46,845 bases of DNA from the NCBI GenBank assembly GCA_030532895.1, contig JAUNKF010000029.1, forward strand, positions 1 through 46,845, written 5' to 3'. The stretch's first letter is position 1. Each line of letters opens with the position of its first letter. Source of the stretch: Lautropia sp. GTDB lineage: Bacteria > Pseudomonadota > Gammaproteobacteria > Burkholderiales > Burkholderiaceae_E. Position numbers and translations under genes: made by a program. Of this stretch, positions 1 through 7,362 are shown piece by piece. Below the pieces are notes generated by a model that saw nothing but the letters and a program-made list of their open reading frames with translations, was not told the DNA's origin and ran no database searches.

Positions 1-658
1 CATCCTGGCAAAACTGGAACGTTTGTGCAAAGTTATTAATGGAACATGACACTAGCCCCTGCCGTGCATCACCCCGAGCTTTTGGGCATCGCAGCAACAT
101 AAAGGGTGGCGCCCATTCAGGTTGCGCCTGCCCAACTCTTATCAGTCTGGTGAATGAGATCCGCCGTTCTGGGCGCGAAACAAGCGCTCCTTTGAGGTAC
201 TGGACGCTTTGGCGTATAAAACAGCCGAATAGTGTAGTATTTTTGTCATTTCAAAACGTTACAGATAGTTGGTACAGAGGGACGCATTGAGACTTCATTT
301 TTGAGTCCAGGCAAAGCTGATGAAGCGGATGAATTGGCGGCGCACGAGGCTGTTCCGGATGGCTGAAAATTGAGCCATAGAAATTTTCTTTTGTATCAAT
401 CGGTTGATTTCGGCTCTTCAAGCAGACTTCCGTTGTGATCATCCTTGAGCCCCGATGCGCCTCATCGGATCTCGATATGTAAGCGTTCGTTAGTAATCTA
501 TTCGATTCGCAAGCAGCGCACAGAGGGTGGAGTGTGCAGTTTTTTAATGTGAAAATGACAAAAAAGGCGGAAGATTCGCCTCAACCCTATTTCATTGGCA
601 AAGAAGGGCGCTCATTCAGTCTCCGGGCGTCGTTCATTCATACGTAGACAGGATCGCC
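1..658. other. Intergenic region upstream of the oxidase gene
   Basis: No gene is recognised here. The short open frames have no plausible ribosome binding site or family resemblance. Two small inverted repeats are visible: CCGATG/CATCGG at 452-468 and AGGCG/CGCCT at 565-581. The second is followed by a T run only when read on the minus strand. The last 30 bases before the oxidase ATG contain AGGA as a possible ribosome binding site. The region probably carries the oxidase promoter, but I could not define its boxes. Confidence 0.5.
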
Positions 659-2491
659 ATGAGAGTATCCACGCCATCTTTCAAGCTCGCTTCCCTCGCC
701 ATGCTGACCATTCTGGCTGCTTGCGGCGGCGGTGGCGGTGATTCCGGTTCGGGCAATGTCTCGTCCACGCCTCAGACTTCAGGATCCACGGCAACGGCTC
801 CCGGTGCGCCTGCCGCGCCAGGCAATCCGCCTGCACGGGCCAATGCCGACAACGGCACCAACGGCGCCATCATCAACGGAAAGCCCGCACCGGGCCTCGG
901 CCTCGGTGGTACGGTCGGTGCCGGCGTGGCACCGCAAAGCGGTACGGGCATCACCCAGCTGCCAGTGCCCACGCCCAGCCCCACGCTGAAGGCTCAGGGG
1001 ATCTGGTCACCCCTGATGGACTGGCCCGTCATCTCCATCCATGCTGCGCTGACGCCTGATGGCCGTGTCATGACCTTCGGTGTCGATTACAGCAGCCGCA
1101 ACGACAACAAGTTCTACTATGACGTCTGGGATCCGACCAAGGGTACCGGCCCGGATTCGCACATGGTGCTGCCCAACCAGACCAACACGTTCCTGTTCTG
1201 CGCGGCTCAGGTGCTCGTGCCGACCACGGGTGAGCTGTTGATCCTGGGCGGTGACTTGCTGAAGGATGGCAAGGTCACCAACACCGGTGTGAAGGATGTC
1301 AACCTCTTCAACCCGGCTGACAACAGCCTGAAGCGTGCTACCAACGCCATGCAGCTGCCACGCTGGTACGGCACCGCCACGACCTTGCCAAGCGGTGAGA
1401 TCTACATTCAGGGTGGCACGAGCGGTGAAGAACATCCGGAGGTTCGCAATCTGGATGGCACCTTCCGCCTGCTGGATGGCATCGACACGTTGGCGACCTA
1501 TGGTGGTGGCGCTGGCAACTACTTCGACAACAACTACCCGCGCAACTTTGTCGCGCCCAATGGCAAGGTCTTCGGCTTTGACCCGCACTACATGTATGAG
1601 GTCGATCCGAAGGGCAAGGGTACGGTCAAGATGTACGGCGCTCACTGGGATATTCCCCACAGCGATCCGGCCGAGGCCGCCAAGAACCCTGACTTCTATC
1701 GTGGTTGGTCGGCCACGTCGGCCACGGCCATGATTCGTCCGGGTCTGATCCTGCAATTTGGTGGTTCGGAGCCACGTGCCACGCTCATCGACATCAACGG
1801 TGCCAAGCCGGTGCTGACCGATCTGCCCAAGCTGAAGAAGGTCTATCACTGGAGTAACGCCACCATTCTGCCGGATGGCAACGTGCTGGTCTCGGGTGGC
1901 TCGACGAAGAATCTGCTGCTCGATACGGTGGAGCCGATCAATGAAGACGCGGGCGAAATCAACTATGACGCCATGATCTTCAACCCCGAGAGCCGTACCT
2001 GGATGGATGCCGGCAAGTTCAATGCTCAGCGTCTGTATCACAGCACCACCTTGCTGCTGCAGGATGGTACGGTGCTGTCGACGGGTGGTGGTGCGCCTGG
2101 CCCGGTTCACAACCTGAACGCCCAGGTCTATCAGCCCGGCTACCTGTTCAATGCGGATGGCACGCTGGCCAAGCGTCCCGCATTGGAAGGCACCGATGGT
2201 GCTTTGCCGCTGGTCGTCGAGCCGGGGGGTACTTTCTCGGTGGGGTCAGCCGATGCATTGGACATCGACAAGGTCACGCTGATCAAGACGGGGGCTGTCA
2301 CGCACTCCTTCGACATGGAACAGCGTTTCAACCAGCTTGAGTTCAAGGCAGATGGTGCCAAACTCGACATCACGCTGCCGGCCAACAAGTTCCTGACGCC
2401 GCCGGGTTATTACATGGTCTTTGCACTGAACAAGGCTGGTGTGCCGTCGAAGGGCCGCATCATCCGCATCAACCCCTCGGCCAATCCCTAA
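659..2491 (+). CDS. Galactose oxidase-like copper radical oxidase, lipoprotein
   Basis: The 610-residue protein starts with a lipoprotein signal peptide (lipobox LAAC, Cys22) and a Gly/Ser/Pro-rich linker to about residue 110. Kelch-type repeats (GELLILGG, GEIYIQGG, GNVLVSGG, GTVLSTGG) form a beta-propeller. A C-terminal galactose-oxidase early-set domain (DUF1929-like) spans about 505-605. The copper and cofactor positions of fungal galactose oxidase have counterparts: Cys181 in FLFCAAQ and Tyr237 in PRWYGT (the Cys-Tyr crosslink pair), Tyr460-His461 in RLYHST, and His549 in VTHSF. It is therefore probably an active alcohol or aldehyde oxidase making H2O2 outside the cytoplasm, tethered to a membrane. 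The substrate is unknown. The gene stands alone and is closed by a strong terminator. The family call is firm; the specificity is not. Confidence 0.85.
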   Translation: MRVSTPSFKLASLAMLTILAACGGGGGDSGSGNVSSTPQTSGSTATAPGAPAAPGNPPARANADNGTNGAIINGKPAPGLGLGGTVGAGVAPQSGTGITQLPVPTPSPTLKAQGIWSPLMDWPVISIHAALTPDGRVMTFGVDYSSRNDNKFYYDVWDPTKGTGPDSHMVLPNQTNTFLFCAAQVLVPTTGELLILGGDLLKDGKVTNTGVKDVNLFNPADNSLKRATNAMQLPRWYGTATTLPSGEIYIQGGTSGEEHPEVRNLDGTFRLLDGIDTLATYGGGAGNYFDNNYPRNFVAPNGKVFGFDPHYMYEVDPKGKGTVKMYGAHWDIPHSDPAEAAKNPDFYRGWSATSATAMIRPGLILQFGGSEPRATLIDINGAKPVLTDLPKLKKVYHWSNATILPDGNVLVSGGSTKNLLLDTVEPINEDAGEINYDAMIFNPESRTWMDAGKFNAQRLYHSTTLLLQDGTVLSTGGGAPGPVHNLNAQVYQPGYLFNADGTLAKRPALEGTDGALPLVVEPGGTFSVGSADALDIDKVTLIKTGAVTHSFDMEQRFNQLEFKADGAKLDITLPANKFLTPPGYYMVFALNKAGVPSKGRIIRINPSANP

Positions 2492-2555
2492 GTATCCGAC
2501 TGCCGCCATCATGCCCCGTGTGGACGGGGCGTGACAGTGGCTCATGCTTCGGATT

Positions 2556-2599
2556 GAAGCCTGTTTCGACCATTCGTGGTTGAGGCAGGCTTCTTTTTT
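2556..2599 (+). terminator. Intrinsic terminator after the oxidase gene
   Basis: GAAGCCTG (2556-2563) pairs with CAGGCTTC (2586-2593). The stem continues inward with wobble pairs to CGACCA/TGGTTG around a TTCG tetraloop, and six T residues follow at 2594-2599. This is a textbook rho-independent terminator. Confidence 0.9.
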
Positions 2600-2622
2600 G
2601 CGTGCGCCCACCGGGCGCACGC
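2600..2622. repeat. Perfect 10-bp hairpin
   Basis: GCGTGCGCCC (2600-2609) and GGGCGCACGC (2613-2622) are perfect reverse complements around the three-base loop ACC. The hairpin directly abuts the T run of the oxidase terminator. It has no T run of its own, so it may be a second barrier to transcription or an RNA-stabilising structure. Confidence 0.7.
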
Positions 2623-2830
2623 CTGGTGCTCAAACTCGCCCAGGGGCACCGATCTCATGTTCTGTCTGTCGGGGAGCACAAGTGCCAGGCCAACGCTCTG
2701 AGCATCGGCCGTGTCTGGCCATTTATCGGTGAGGCCAGGGCAAAGTGTGGCTGCTTCGATTAACGTGGCTGCTAATTGTTGAACCACGATGAAGGGCGGC
2801 CCACAGGGTGTCAGCCGGACGGTTAGGAAC

Positions 2831-3904
2831 ATGAAAATACGCAGACAGGCCTTGCCTGTGGTCATGACGCTGTCAGTGTTGCTCGGTGGGTGTGTGAGTG
2901 CTTCCCATCAGAAAGATCAGGCCGGCAGTGCACAGGCGACAGATCGTGCCGCTTCCTTTGAAAAGATCGAGGAGGCACAGGTTGCCCGTGATCAAGGCAT
3001 CTATCGGGAAACGCAAGCGCGAATTGCCGCGCTGAATGCCAAACAGGGCATTCGGCTGAACAACTATGCGCTGGCCAAGGCCCAATGCTGGCTGGATGTC
3101 AGTTTTCATGAGTACAGCCGCAATGATCGTGGCGGCTTTCCCCGTGCGGCCTTGCAGCAGGCACAGGGGATTCTGGACGTGCTGGAACAGGGGAGCATGC
3201 CGGATGTGAGCGAAACACCGTTGGTCAATGGTGCAAAGCGCTTGCGTCAGGATCTGTGGGCACGTCATGCCGAGCTGCGTCAGTCCGAGCATCTCAGTTG
3301 TGCTGCATCACGCCTGGCATGCGCCGAGGTGGAGCTGGTGCATGCCGGCAACGAGATCCGTCAGGGAGGGTGGCGTCATGCCAGCCCGTACATCCAGATG
3401 GCCGAAGACCTGACGGCAGAGGCCGAGCAGGCCATCAGCCAGTGTGGCATGGCCAAGGTGCAAACCGAAGCGCCCGCAGTTGCGCCGGTGAGCGCGGTGT
3501 CTGCTGCCAGACTTGATGTGCATTTCCACTTTGACCAGCATCAGGTTGACGACATCCTGCCGGACGATCTTGTGCAGCTGCGTCAGTTTGCCGAGGCGCT
3601 GAAGGCAAACTATAGCCGTATCGACAGTCTGAACTTGATTGGTTATGCCGACCGGATGGGCAACGAGCGGTACAACAGCTGGTTGTCGATGCAGCGTGCG
3701 ATGACGGTGCGTGACGAGTTGCAGCGTCTGGGCATCTCGCAGGTGATGGGACTGGTGCCGATGGGGGCTGTTCCCGAGAAGCCGTCGGCATGTCAGGTCT
3801 TGAATCCAGGGCAGCGTACGGAAAATCTGGCCTGTCTGCAACCAGATCGTCGTGTCAGCATCGAGGTTGTCGGCGTGAAAAAGGTTGAAGTGGCTGAACG
3901 CTGA
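2831..3904 (+). CDS. OmpA-C-like domain lipoprotein
   Basis: This 357-residue protein has a lipoprotein signal peptide (MKIRRQALPVVMTLSVLLGGC, Cys21). I chose ATG 2831 because AGGA lies 3-6 bases before it and the signal peptide starts there; an upstream in-frame ATG at 2789 would bury the signal. A helical, Gln/Ala-rich middle part is followed by an OmpA/MotB-type peptidoglycan-binding domain over roughly the last 130 residues. Its markers are the strand FHFDQHQVDD, then GYADRMGNERYNSWLSMQRAMTV in the helix-turn region, and DRRVSIEV near the end, resembling the usual NRRVEI. It probably anchors the outer membrane to the cell wall. An internal Cys-containing insert (about residues 318-337) is unusual. 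It is monocistronic between two terminators. Confidence 0.75.
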   Translation: MKIRRQALPVVMTLSVLLGGCVSASHQKDQAGSAQATDRAASFEKIEEAQVARDQGIYRETQARIAALNAKQGIRLNNYALAKAQCWLDVSFHEYSRNDRGGFPRAALQQAQGILDVLEQGSMPDVSETPLVNGAKRLRQDLWARHAELRQSEHLSCAASRLACAEVELVHAGNEIRQGGWRHASPYIQMAEDLTAEAEQAISQCGMAKVQTEAPAVAPVSAVSAARLDVHFHFDQHQVDDILPDDLVQLRQFAEALKANYSRIDSLNLIGYADRMGNERYNSWLSMQRAMTVRDELQRLGISQVMGLVPMGAVPEKPSACQVLNPGQRTENLACLQPDRRVSIEVVGVKKVEVAER

Positions 3905-3960
3905 CACCCTTTGGTGAATGAGGCAAGCGGGCGATCCCTGTTGCCGCCATCCTTGAATGT

Positions 3961-3990
3961 GGCCCGGCTTGATGCCGGGCCGTTGCTTTT
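3961..3990 (+). terminator. Intrinsic terminator after the OmpA-like gene
   Basis: GGCCCGGC (3961-3968) and GCCGGGCC (3974-3981) form an eight-pair stem around TTGAT, followed by a T-rich stretch (GTTGCTTTTT). Confidence 0.85.
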
Positions 3991-4061
3991 TGGAGCAGCA
4001 GGCTGGTGGTGGGCGGTTGCTGTCTGGATGGATCGGGCGCGTCGTCCGAACGGGCCGGCGC

Positions 4062-4093
4062 GGGGACGAATCAGTGCATGACACGCGCTAAGG
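4062..4093 (+). repeat. Dispersed intergenic repeat, copy A
   Basis: The fullest copy of a short repeat seen in at least nine gene gaps. It contains the core AGTGCATGACACGC preceded by GGGGACGAATC and followed by GCTAAGG. It matches the inverted copies at 10102-10129 (16 identical bases in a row) and 40062-40093. Confidence 0.65.
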
Positions 4094-4289
4094 GAAGAGG
4101 TCGTTGATCATGATCGCGCTCACTTGCCTCGTCTTGGTGTGGGGCACGCTTGAATGAGGCTCACACGCGCAGGGTAGTGCCGACCAAGGGGCTGTGTTCC
4201 CGGCGCCGTGCTGGAAGCGTGTTGGCTTGTGCGTTTATGCACAGGATGGTTACCTTTGGGGGCAGAGCAGAAAATTTTTTTGAAGGGGC

Positions 4290-4316
4290 TGTAAGAAACG
4301 GGCCGCGTCCTCCGAC
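4290..4316 (+). promoter_or_regulatory. Candidate ECF-sigma promoter of the hvf operon
   Basis: TGTAAG at 4290-4295 and CGTCC at 4306-4310 (or CGACC at 4313-4317) resemble the two boxes of ECF-type promoters, which often have an AAC/AAG-type -35 box and a CGT-type -10 box. They lie about 80-100 bases before the precursor start, next to an A/T run (4271-4281). Assignment to the sigma factor encoded at 7655-8233 is inference. The rest of 3905-4392 holds a terminator, repeat copy A and no gene I recognise. Confidence 0.35.
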
Positions 4317-4392
4317 CAAAGGGGTAACGCAGCACGGAATGGCTGCGGGGTTTCACCAAATTCAATCACCAACTTCTTTTGGAGTCCTTTTG

Positions 4393-4695
4393 ATGAACAA
4401 GAAATTTGCTGCTCTGCTCTCGGGTGCCGTGGCTGCTGGTGCGCTGATCGGTTCGCCTGCTTTTGCTGCCGTCACGTTGGCTGACGGCTACCAGGTGGCT
4501 GCTGCCGACAAGGCCAAGGAAGGTAAATGCGGTGAGGGTAAGTGCGGTGCTGCCGAAGAGAAGGCTGCTGAAGGCAAGTGCGGCGCTGACAAGAGCAAGG
4601 ACGGCAAGTGCGGCGAAGGCAAGTGTGGCGCCGATGGCAAGAAAGCCGGCAAGGCCAAGGAAGGCAAGTGCGGCGAGGGCAAGTGCGGTAGCTGA
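4393..4695 (+). CDS. hvfA: HvfA-type RiPP metallophore precursor (EGKCG repeats)
   Basis: A 100-residue precursor with a Sec signal peptide (about residues 1-25, ending SPAFA) and a short spacer. It has seven [E/D]GKCG motifs at 43-47, 48-52, 60-64, 70-74, 75-79, 90-94 and 95-99. All seven cysteines sit in these motifs (46, 51, 63, 73, 78, 93, 98); the fourth motif is DGKCG. In the HvfA family, EGKCG cysteines are converted by the neighbouring MNIO enzyme to oxazolone/thioamide groups that bind copper. The start is ATG 4393, with GGAG at 4381-4384. The open frame extends upstream, but the signal peptide and ribosome site fix this start. The genes for the enzyme, partner and DoxX protein follow on the same strand. 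The copper role is inferred from the family. Confidence 0.88.
   Translation: MNKKFAALLSGAVAAGALIGSPAFAAVTLADGYQVAAADKAKEGKCGEGKCGAAEEKAAEGKCGADKSKDGKCGEGKCGADGKKAGKAKEGKCGEGKCGS
4519..4689 (+). repeat. Seven imperfect 15-bp repeats encoding [E/D]GKCG
   Basis: Imperfect copies of GAAGGCAAGTGCGGC, single or in tandem pairs, separated by Ala/Lys-rich spacers. Several are nearly identical at the DNA level, so the number of motifs may change by slippage or recombination. Confidence 0.85.
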
Positions 4696-4705
4696 TCCGC
4701 TTGAT

Positions 4706-4760
4706 GGCAAGTGTCCTGATCGTCTGGTCTGTGTGGTGTCGATCCGATTGGGCACTTGCC
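4706..4760 (+). promoter_or_regulatory. Large hairpin between hvfA and hvfB
   Basis: GGCAAGTGTCC (4706-4716) pairs with GGGCACTTGCC (4750-4760) over 11 pairs including one G-U. A second stem lies inside: GATCG (4718-4722) with CGATC (4740-4744). There is no T run. It lies 10 bases after the precursor stop codon, where it could protect the precursor mRNA end or reduce read-through so that precursor is made in excess over the enzymes. The structure is directly visible; the role is inference. Confidence 0.6.
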
Positions 4761-4879
4761 TCCAGGGTGATGGCGCCTGTTTGCATTTTTGCCATCTGCT
4801 TCTCCTCTTTTTTCATCGGGGCTGGATCCAGGTTTTTCCAGTCATCGCTTTGATGGCGTCATCCAGCCCGGTTTCAGAT

Positions 4880-4905
4880 ACGGGTAAGAACAACAAGATA
4901 CCCGT
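4880..4905 (+). promoter_or_regulatory. Inverted repeat just before hvfB
   Basis: ACGGGTA (4880-4886) and TACCCGT (4899-4905) are perfect reverse complements with a 12-base loop. They lie 20 bases before the hvfB ATG and touch its likely ribosome binding region. The repeat could limit hvfB translation or bind a regulator. Confidence 0.45.
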
Positions 4906-4925
4906 CACGGGTGGGTAATACGATC

Positions 4926-5849
4926 ATGAACAATCCTGACGCCAAACTGCTGCACCGGGCTGGACTTGGGTTGCGGCGTAGCCTGTTGCCAGATACCTTG
5001 AGCGCGCTGAAAGCGGGTGAGTTGGAGTCTGTAGCTTTCTTTGAAGTGGCGCCTGAAAACTGGAGTCGACTGGGTGGGAAGTTCTCGCGTGATTTGCGGG
5101 CCATCAGTGAGTTCCGCCCGCTGGCTTGTCATGGCCTGTCCCTCAATCTCGGTGGCTCGGATCCGTTGGACATGAGTCTGCTGGCCGAGGTCAAGGCTTT
5201 CATGCGCACCTATCGGATAGCGCTTTATACCGAACATCTGTCCTGGTGCGGCCACGAAGGGCATTTGTACGATCTGCTGCCTTTGCCTGCCACCTATGAA
5301 ACGGTACGTCATGTGGCTCGGCGGGTCGAGCAGGTTCAGGATTTCTTCGGCGAGCAGATTGGTATCGAAAATGCCAGTTACTATGCTGCGCCTGAAGGGG
5401 CCGAGATGGATGACGCCACTTTTGTGGCCTCGGTTGTGAAGGAGGCGGGCTGCCTGCTGCATCTTGATGTCAACAATGTTTACGTCAATAGCTGCAACCA
5501 TCAGTTCGATCCCTATCATTACATGCGTCAGTTGCCACTGGACAAAACCTGCTATTTGCACGTGGCCGGTCATCACGTCGAAGAGGATGGGCTGATCATC
5601 GACACGCATGGCATGCCGGTGATCGATCCGGTCTGGCAGTTGCTGGACTTCACCTATGACGAGCTGGCCGCGGCAGGGCTGGATCCTGTGGCGATTCCTT
5701 CTTGCCTGGAGCGTGATTTCAATTTCCCACCGTTGACGGAGCTGGCCGAAGAGGTGCGCATCATCGACCAGAAGCAGCGCGAAGCGTCTGCGCGCAGCGC
5801 GCAGAAGCGTTTGGCTGCTGCTGTCATTTCTCCCGCTTGTGCGCTGTGA
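4926..5849 (+). CDS. hvfB: HvfB-type MNIO enzyme (DUF692)
   Basis: A 307-residue TIM-barrel enzyme of the DUF692 family, the multinuclear non-heme iron oxidative enzymes that modify cysteines of ribosomal peptides. Family signatures appear in order: EVAPENW (40-46), HGLSLNLGG (69-77), EHLSW (103-107), IENASYY (147-153), HLDVNNVYVNSCNHQFDPY (179-197), YLHVAGH (210-216), DTHGMPVIDP (226-235) and ERDFNFPPL (262-270). These hold the His/Glu/Asp metal ligands of the family. The start is ATG 4926; an in-frame GTG at 4911 is possible but less likely. It has no signal peptide, so modification occurs in the cytoplasm before export. hvfC follows after eight bases. Its substrate is almost certainly the upstream EGKCG precursor. 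Confidence 0.9.
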   Translation: MNNPDAKLLHRAGLGLRRSLLPDTLSALKAGELESVAFFEVAPENWSRLGGKFSRDLRAISEFRPLACHGLSLNLGGSDPLDMSLLAEVKAFMRTYRIALYTEHLSWCGHEGHLYDLLPLPATYETVRHVARRVEQVQDFFGEQIGIENASYYAAPEGAEMDDATFVASVVKEAGCLLHLDVNNVYVNSCNHQFDPYHYMRQLPLDKTCYLHVAGHHVEEDGLIIDTHGMPVIDPVWQLLDFTYDELAAAGLDPVAIPSCLERDFNFPPLTELAEEVRIIDQKQREASARSAQKRLAAAVISPACAL

Positions 5850-5857
5850 GGGGGGGC

Positions 5858-6607
5858 ATGAACAACGAGGCTTCGCCATCTGCCGCTTTGGCGCAGATGC
5901 AGGGTGAGTGGGCCAGCTATTTGCGGGCGCCTCAGTCGGCACCCCAGCCGGCAGGTACGTCGGCGCGGCACATGGGGGCTTATGCGAGTTTGCTGCGCAA
6001 CAATATCGGCGGCTTCATCCACCAGTGCTTTCCCCTTTGCCGGCAATCGCTGCCGCAGGCCAGATGGGAGGCGTTGATCGATCGTTTCTTCGCGGAGTCG
6101 GTCTGGCACCACAGTCCGTTCTTCCATGAAATCCCGAAGGCTTTCGTGGCTTTTCTGGGGGGCTGTACGCCACACCCCGACCTGCCACCGTGGTTTGGCG
6201 CGCTGGCCCACTATGAGTGGGTGGAGCTCGCCGTGGATACGGCGCCTGATGTGCCACCGCAGTTTGGCCCCCAAGGGTTGGCCGTGAACCCGTCCTGTCA
6301 GCTGGAGGCGTATGAGTGGCCCGTTCATACGATCACACCGGATTCGGTTGAGGTGCCTGAGCAGCCAACCTTCGTGGCGGTGTTCCGCAACCGGCAGCAT
6401 CAGGTGCGTTTCAGTGTGCTGACGCCAGCTGCGGCGCAGTTGCTGCACCTGCTGAAAAGCAACGGATGTGACTGGTTGGCAGCCCAGCAGTCCCTGGCCG
6501 AGGCTTTTCAGTTGAGTCTGGATGTCCTTCAGACCCAGACGGATGGCTTGTGTGATCAGTGGTTGGCCGATGAGCTGTTGCGGAAACAATCCCCGGCTAT
6601 TTGCTGA
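5858..6607 (+). CDS. hvfC: HvfC-type RiPP maturation partner (DUF2063)
   Basis: A 249-residue protein with the DUF2063 N-terminal helical domain (about 10-105; markers MGAYASLLRNNIGGFIHQCFPLC and FFHEIPKAFVAFL) and a C-terminal beta/helix domain (about 110-245) with the mid-protein motif ALAHYEWVELA. In MNIO operons the DUF2063 protein acts with the DUF692 enzyme and probably presents the leader part of the precursor. ATG 5858 follows a GAGGGGGGG ribosome site; an in-frame GTG at 5837 overlapping hvfB is less likely. The family call is strong and the mechanism is known only from relatives. Confidence 0.85.
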   Translation: MNNEASPSAALAQMQGEWASYLRAPQSAPQPAGTSARHMGAYASLLRNNIGGFIHQCFPLCRQSLPQARWEALIDRFFAESVWHHSPFFHEIPKAFVAFLGGCTPHPDLPPWFGALAHYEWVELAVDTAPDVPPQFGPQGLAVNPSCQLEAYEWPVHTITPDSVEVPEQPTFVAVFRNRQHQVRFSVLTPAAAQLLHLLKSNGCDWLAAQQSLAEAFQLSLDVLQTQTDGLCDQWLADELLRKQSPAIC

Positions 6608-6638
6608 CAACCCTTTTTCGAGGTTTTCGAGGATCGTG

Positions 6639-7145
6639 ATGAATCGTGTTGGTGACCGGTTGTGTGCCTTGCGTGCCATGCTGACTGCTGCGGCACCTTG
6701 GGTTGCGCTGCTTTTTCTGCGAGTGCTGGTTGGTTGGGAGTTTCTGGAGGCTGGGCTTGAGAAGCTTGGCGGCGAAAACTGGTTCGACAGCATTCAGGAC
6801 AAATTCATTTTCCCGTTCAATCTGCTGCCGGTTGATGTCAGCTGGTCGATGGCGATGTGGTTCGAGATCGTGGGGGGCATCGCGCTGATTCTGGGGGTGG
6901 GTACCCGCTTTTTTGCGCTGAGTCTGCTGGTGCTGACGGTGGTGGCGACGGCTGCTGTCCATCTGCCGGATCAGTGGAGCACTTTGGCCGAGCTGTGGCG
7001 CGGTTATGTGATCAGCAACAAGGGGCATGGCAACTTCAAGCTGCCGTTGATTTTCATGACAATGCTTTGGCCCCTGATGTTCTATGGGCCGGGGCGTCTG
7101 AGTATCGATGGGCTGATCCACGGGTTGCTCTCTCGCCAGCGTTGA
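6639..7145 (+). CDS. hvfD: DoxX family membrane protein, HvfD-type
   Basis: A 168-residue protein with four predicted membrane segments (about 15-35, 65-90, 90-110, 128-150) and the DoxX features FLRVLVGWEFLEAGLEKL and MWFEIVGGIALILGVGTRFFA. ATG 6639 has GAGGA at 6629-6633. DoxX proteins are the usual last gene of Hvf and Gig-type operons, with a suspected role in the redox or export side of the system. The function is not settled. A possible terminator follows at 7165. Confidence 0.82.
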   Translation: MNRVGDRLCALRAMLTAAAPWVALLFLRVLVGWEFLEAGLEKLGGENWFDSIQDKFIFPFNLLPVDVSWSMAMWFEIVGGIALILGVGTRFFALSLLVLTVVATAAVHLPDQWSTLAELWRGYVISNKGHGNFKLPLIFMTMLWPLMFYGPGRLSIDGLIHGLLSRQR

Positions 7146-7164
7146 TGCGGTAGTGGGGCAACCG

Positions 7165-7192
7165 GGGCCGGGGCGTTTCACGCTGCCGGCCC
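7165..7192 (+). terminator. Possible terminator of the hvf operon
   Basis: GGGCCGG (7165-7171) pairs with CCGGCCC (7186-7192), with GCG/CGC pairing inside, and is followed by the pyrimidine-rich TTCGTCTTTC. The T run is imperfect. Confidence 0.5.
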
Positions 7193-7204
7193 TTCGTCTT
7201 TCAT

Positions 7205-7220
7205 GCGTGCATCATGCACT
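7205..7220 (-). repeat. Dispersed intergenic repeat, copy F
   Basis: Read on the minus strand it is AGTGCATGATGCACGC, the repeat core with two extra bases. It lies in the convergent gap between hvfD and the anti-sigma gene. Confidence 0.45.
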
Positions 7221-7241
7221 TGCTGACTTGCTGACTTGCTG
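7219..7241. repeat. Tandem 8-bp repeat
   Basis: CTTGCTGA occurs at 7219-7226 and 7227-7234 and is followed by CTTGCTG at 7235-7241, giving nearly three direct copies. No function is apparent. Confidence 0.7.
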
Positions 7242-7362
7242 CGCCGGCCGTGATCATCTGACCGGCTGTGCTCATGCACGTGCTTGATCTGGTCAAGCTG
7301 GCTGGGCCGAGCAGAAGAAATTTCGCCAGGTGCCGTGCATGGTGGGCGCGGTTTCTCAGGTG

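Noticed and set aside
556-585. Minus-strand terminator (AGGCG/CGCCT followed by T residues)
   Set aside because: No minus-strand gene lies to its right before the forward oxidase gene, so there is nothing for it to terminate. The stem is only five pairs.
1007-2110. Long minus-strand frame opposite the oxidase gene
   Set aside because: It is a shadow of the real gene produced by GC-rich codon use. It shows no family motif or ribosome site.
4104-4117. TTGATCATGATCGC as an FNR box upstream of hvfA
   Set aside because: Only the left half and three bases of the right half fit, and it is nearly 290 bases from the gene. It is mainly the palindrome GATCATGATC.
4519-4689. CRISPR-like array because of short regular repeats
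   Set aside because: The repeats are coding, 15 bases long and in frame, and encode EGKCG motifs. There are no cas genes.
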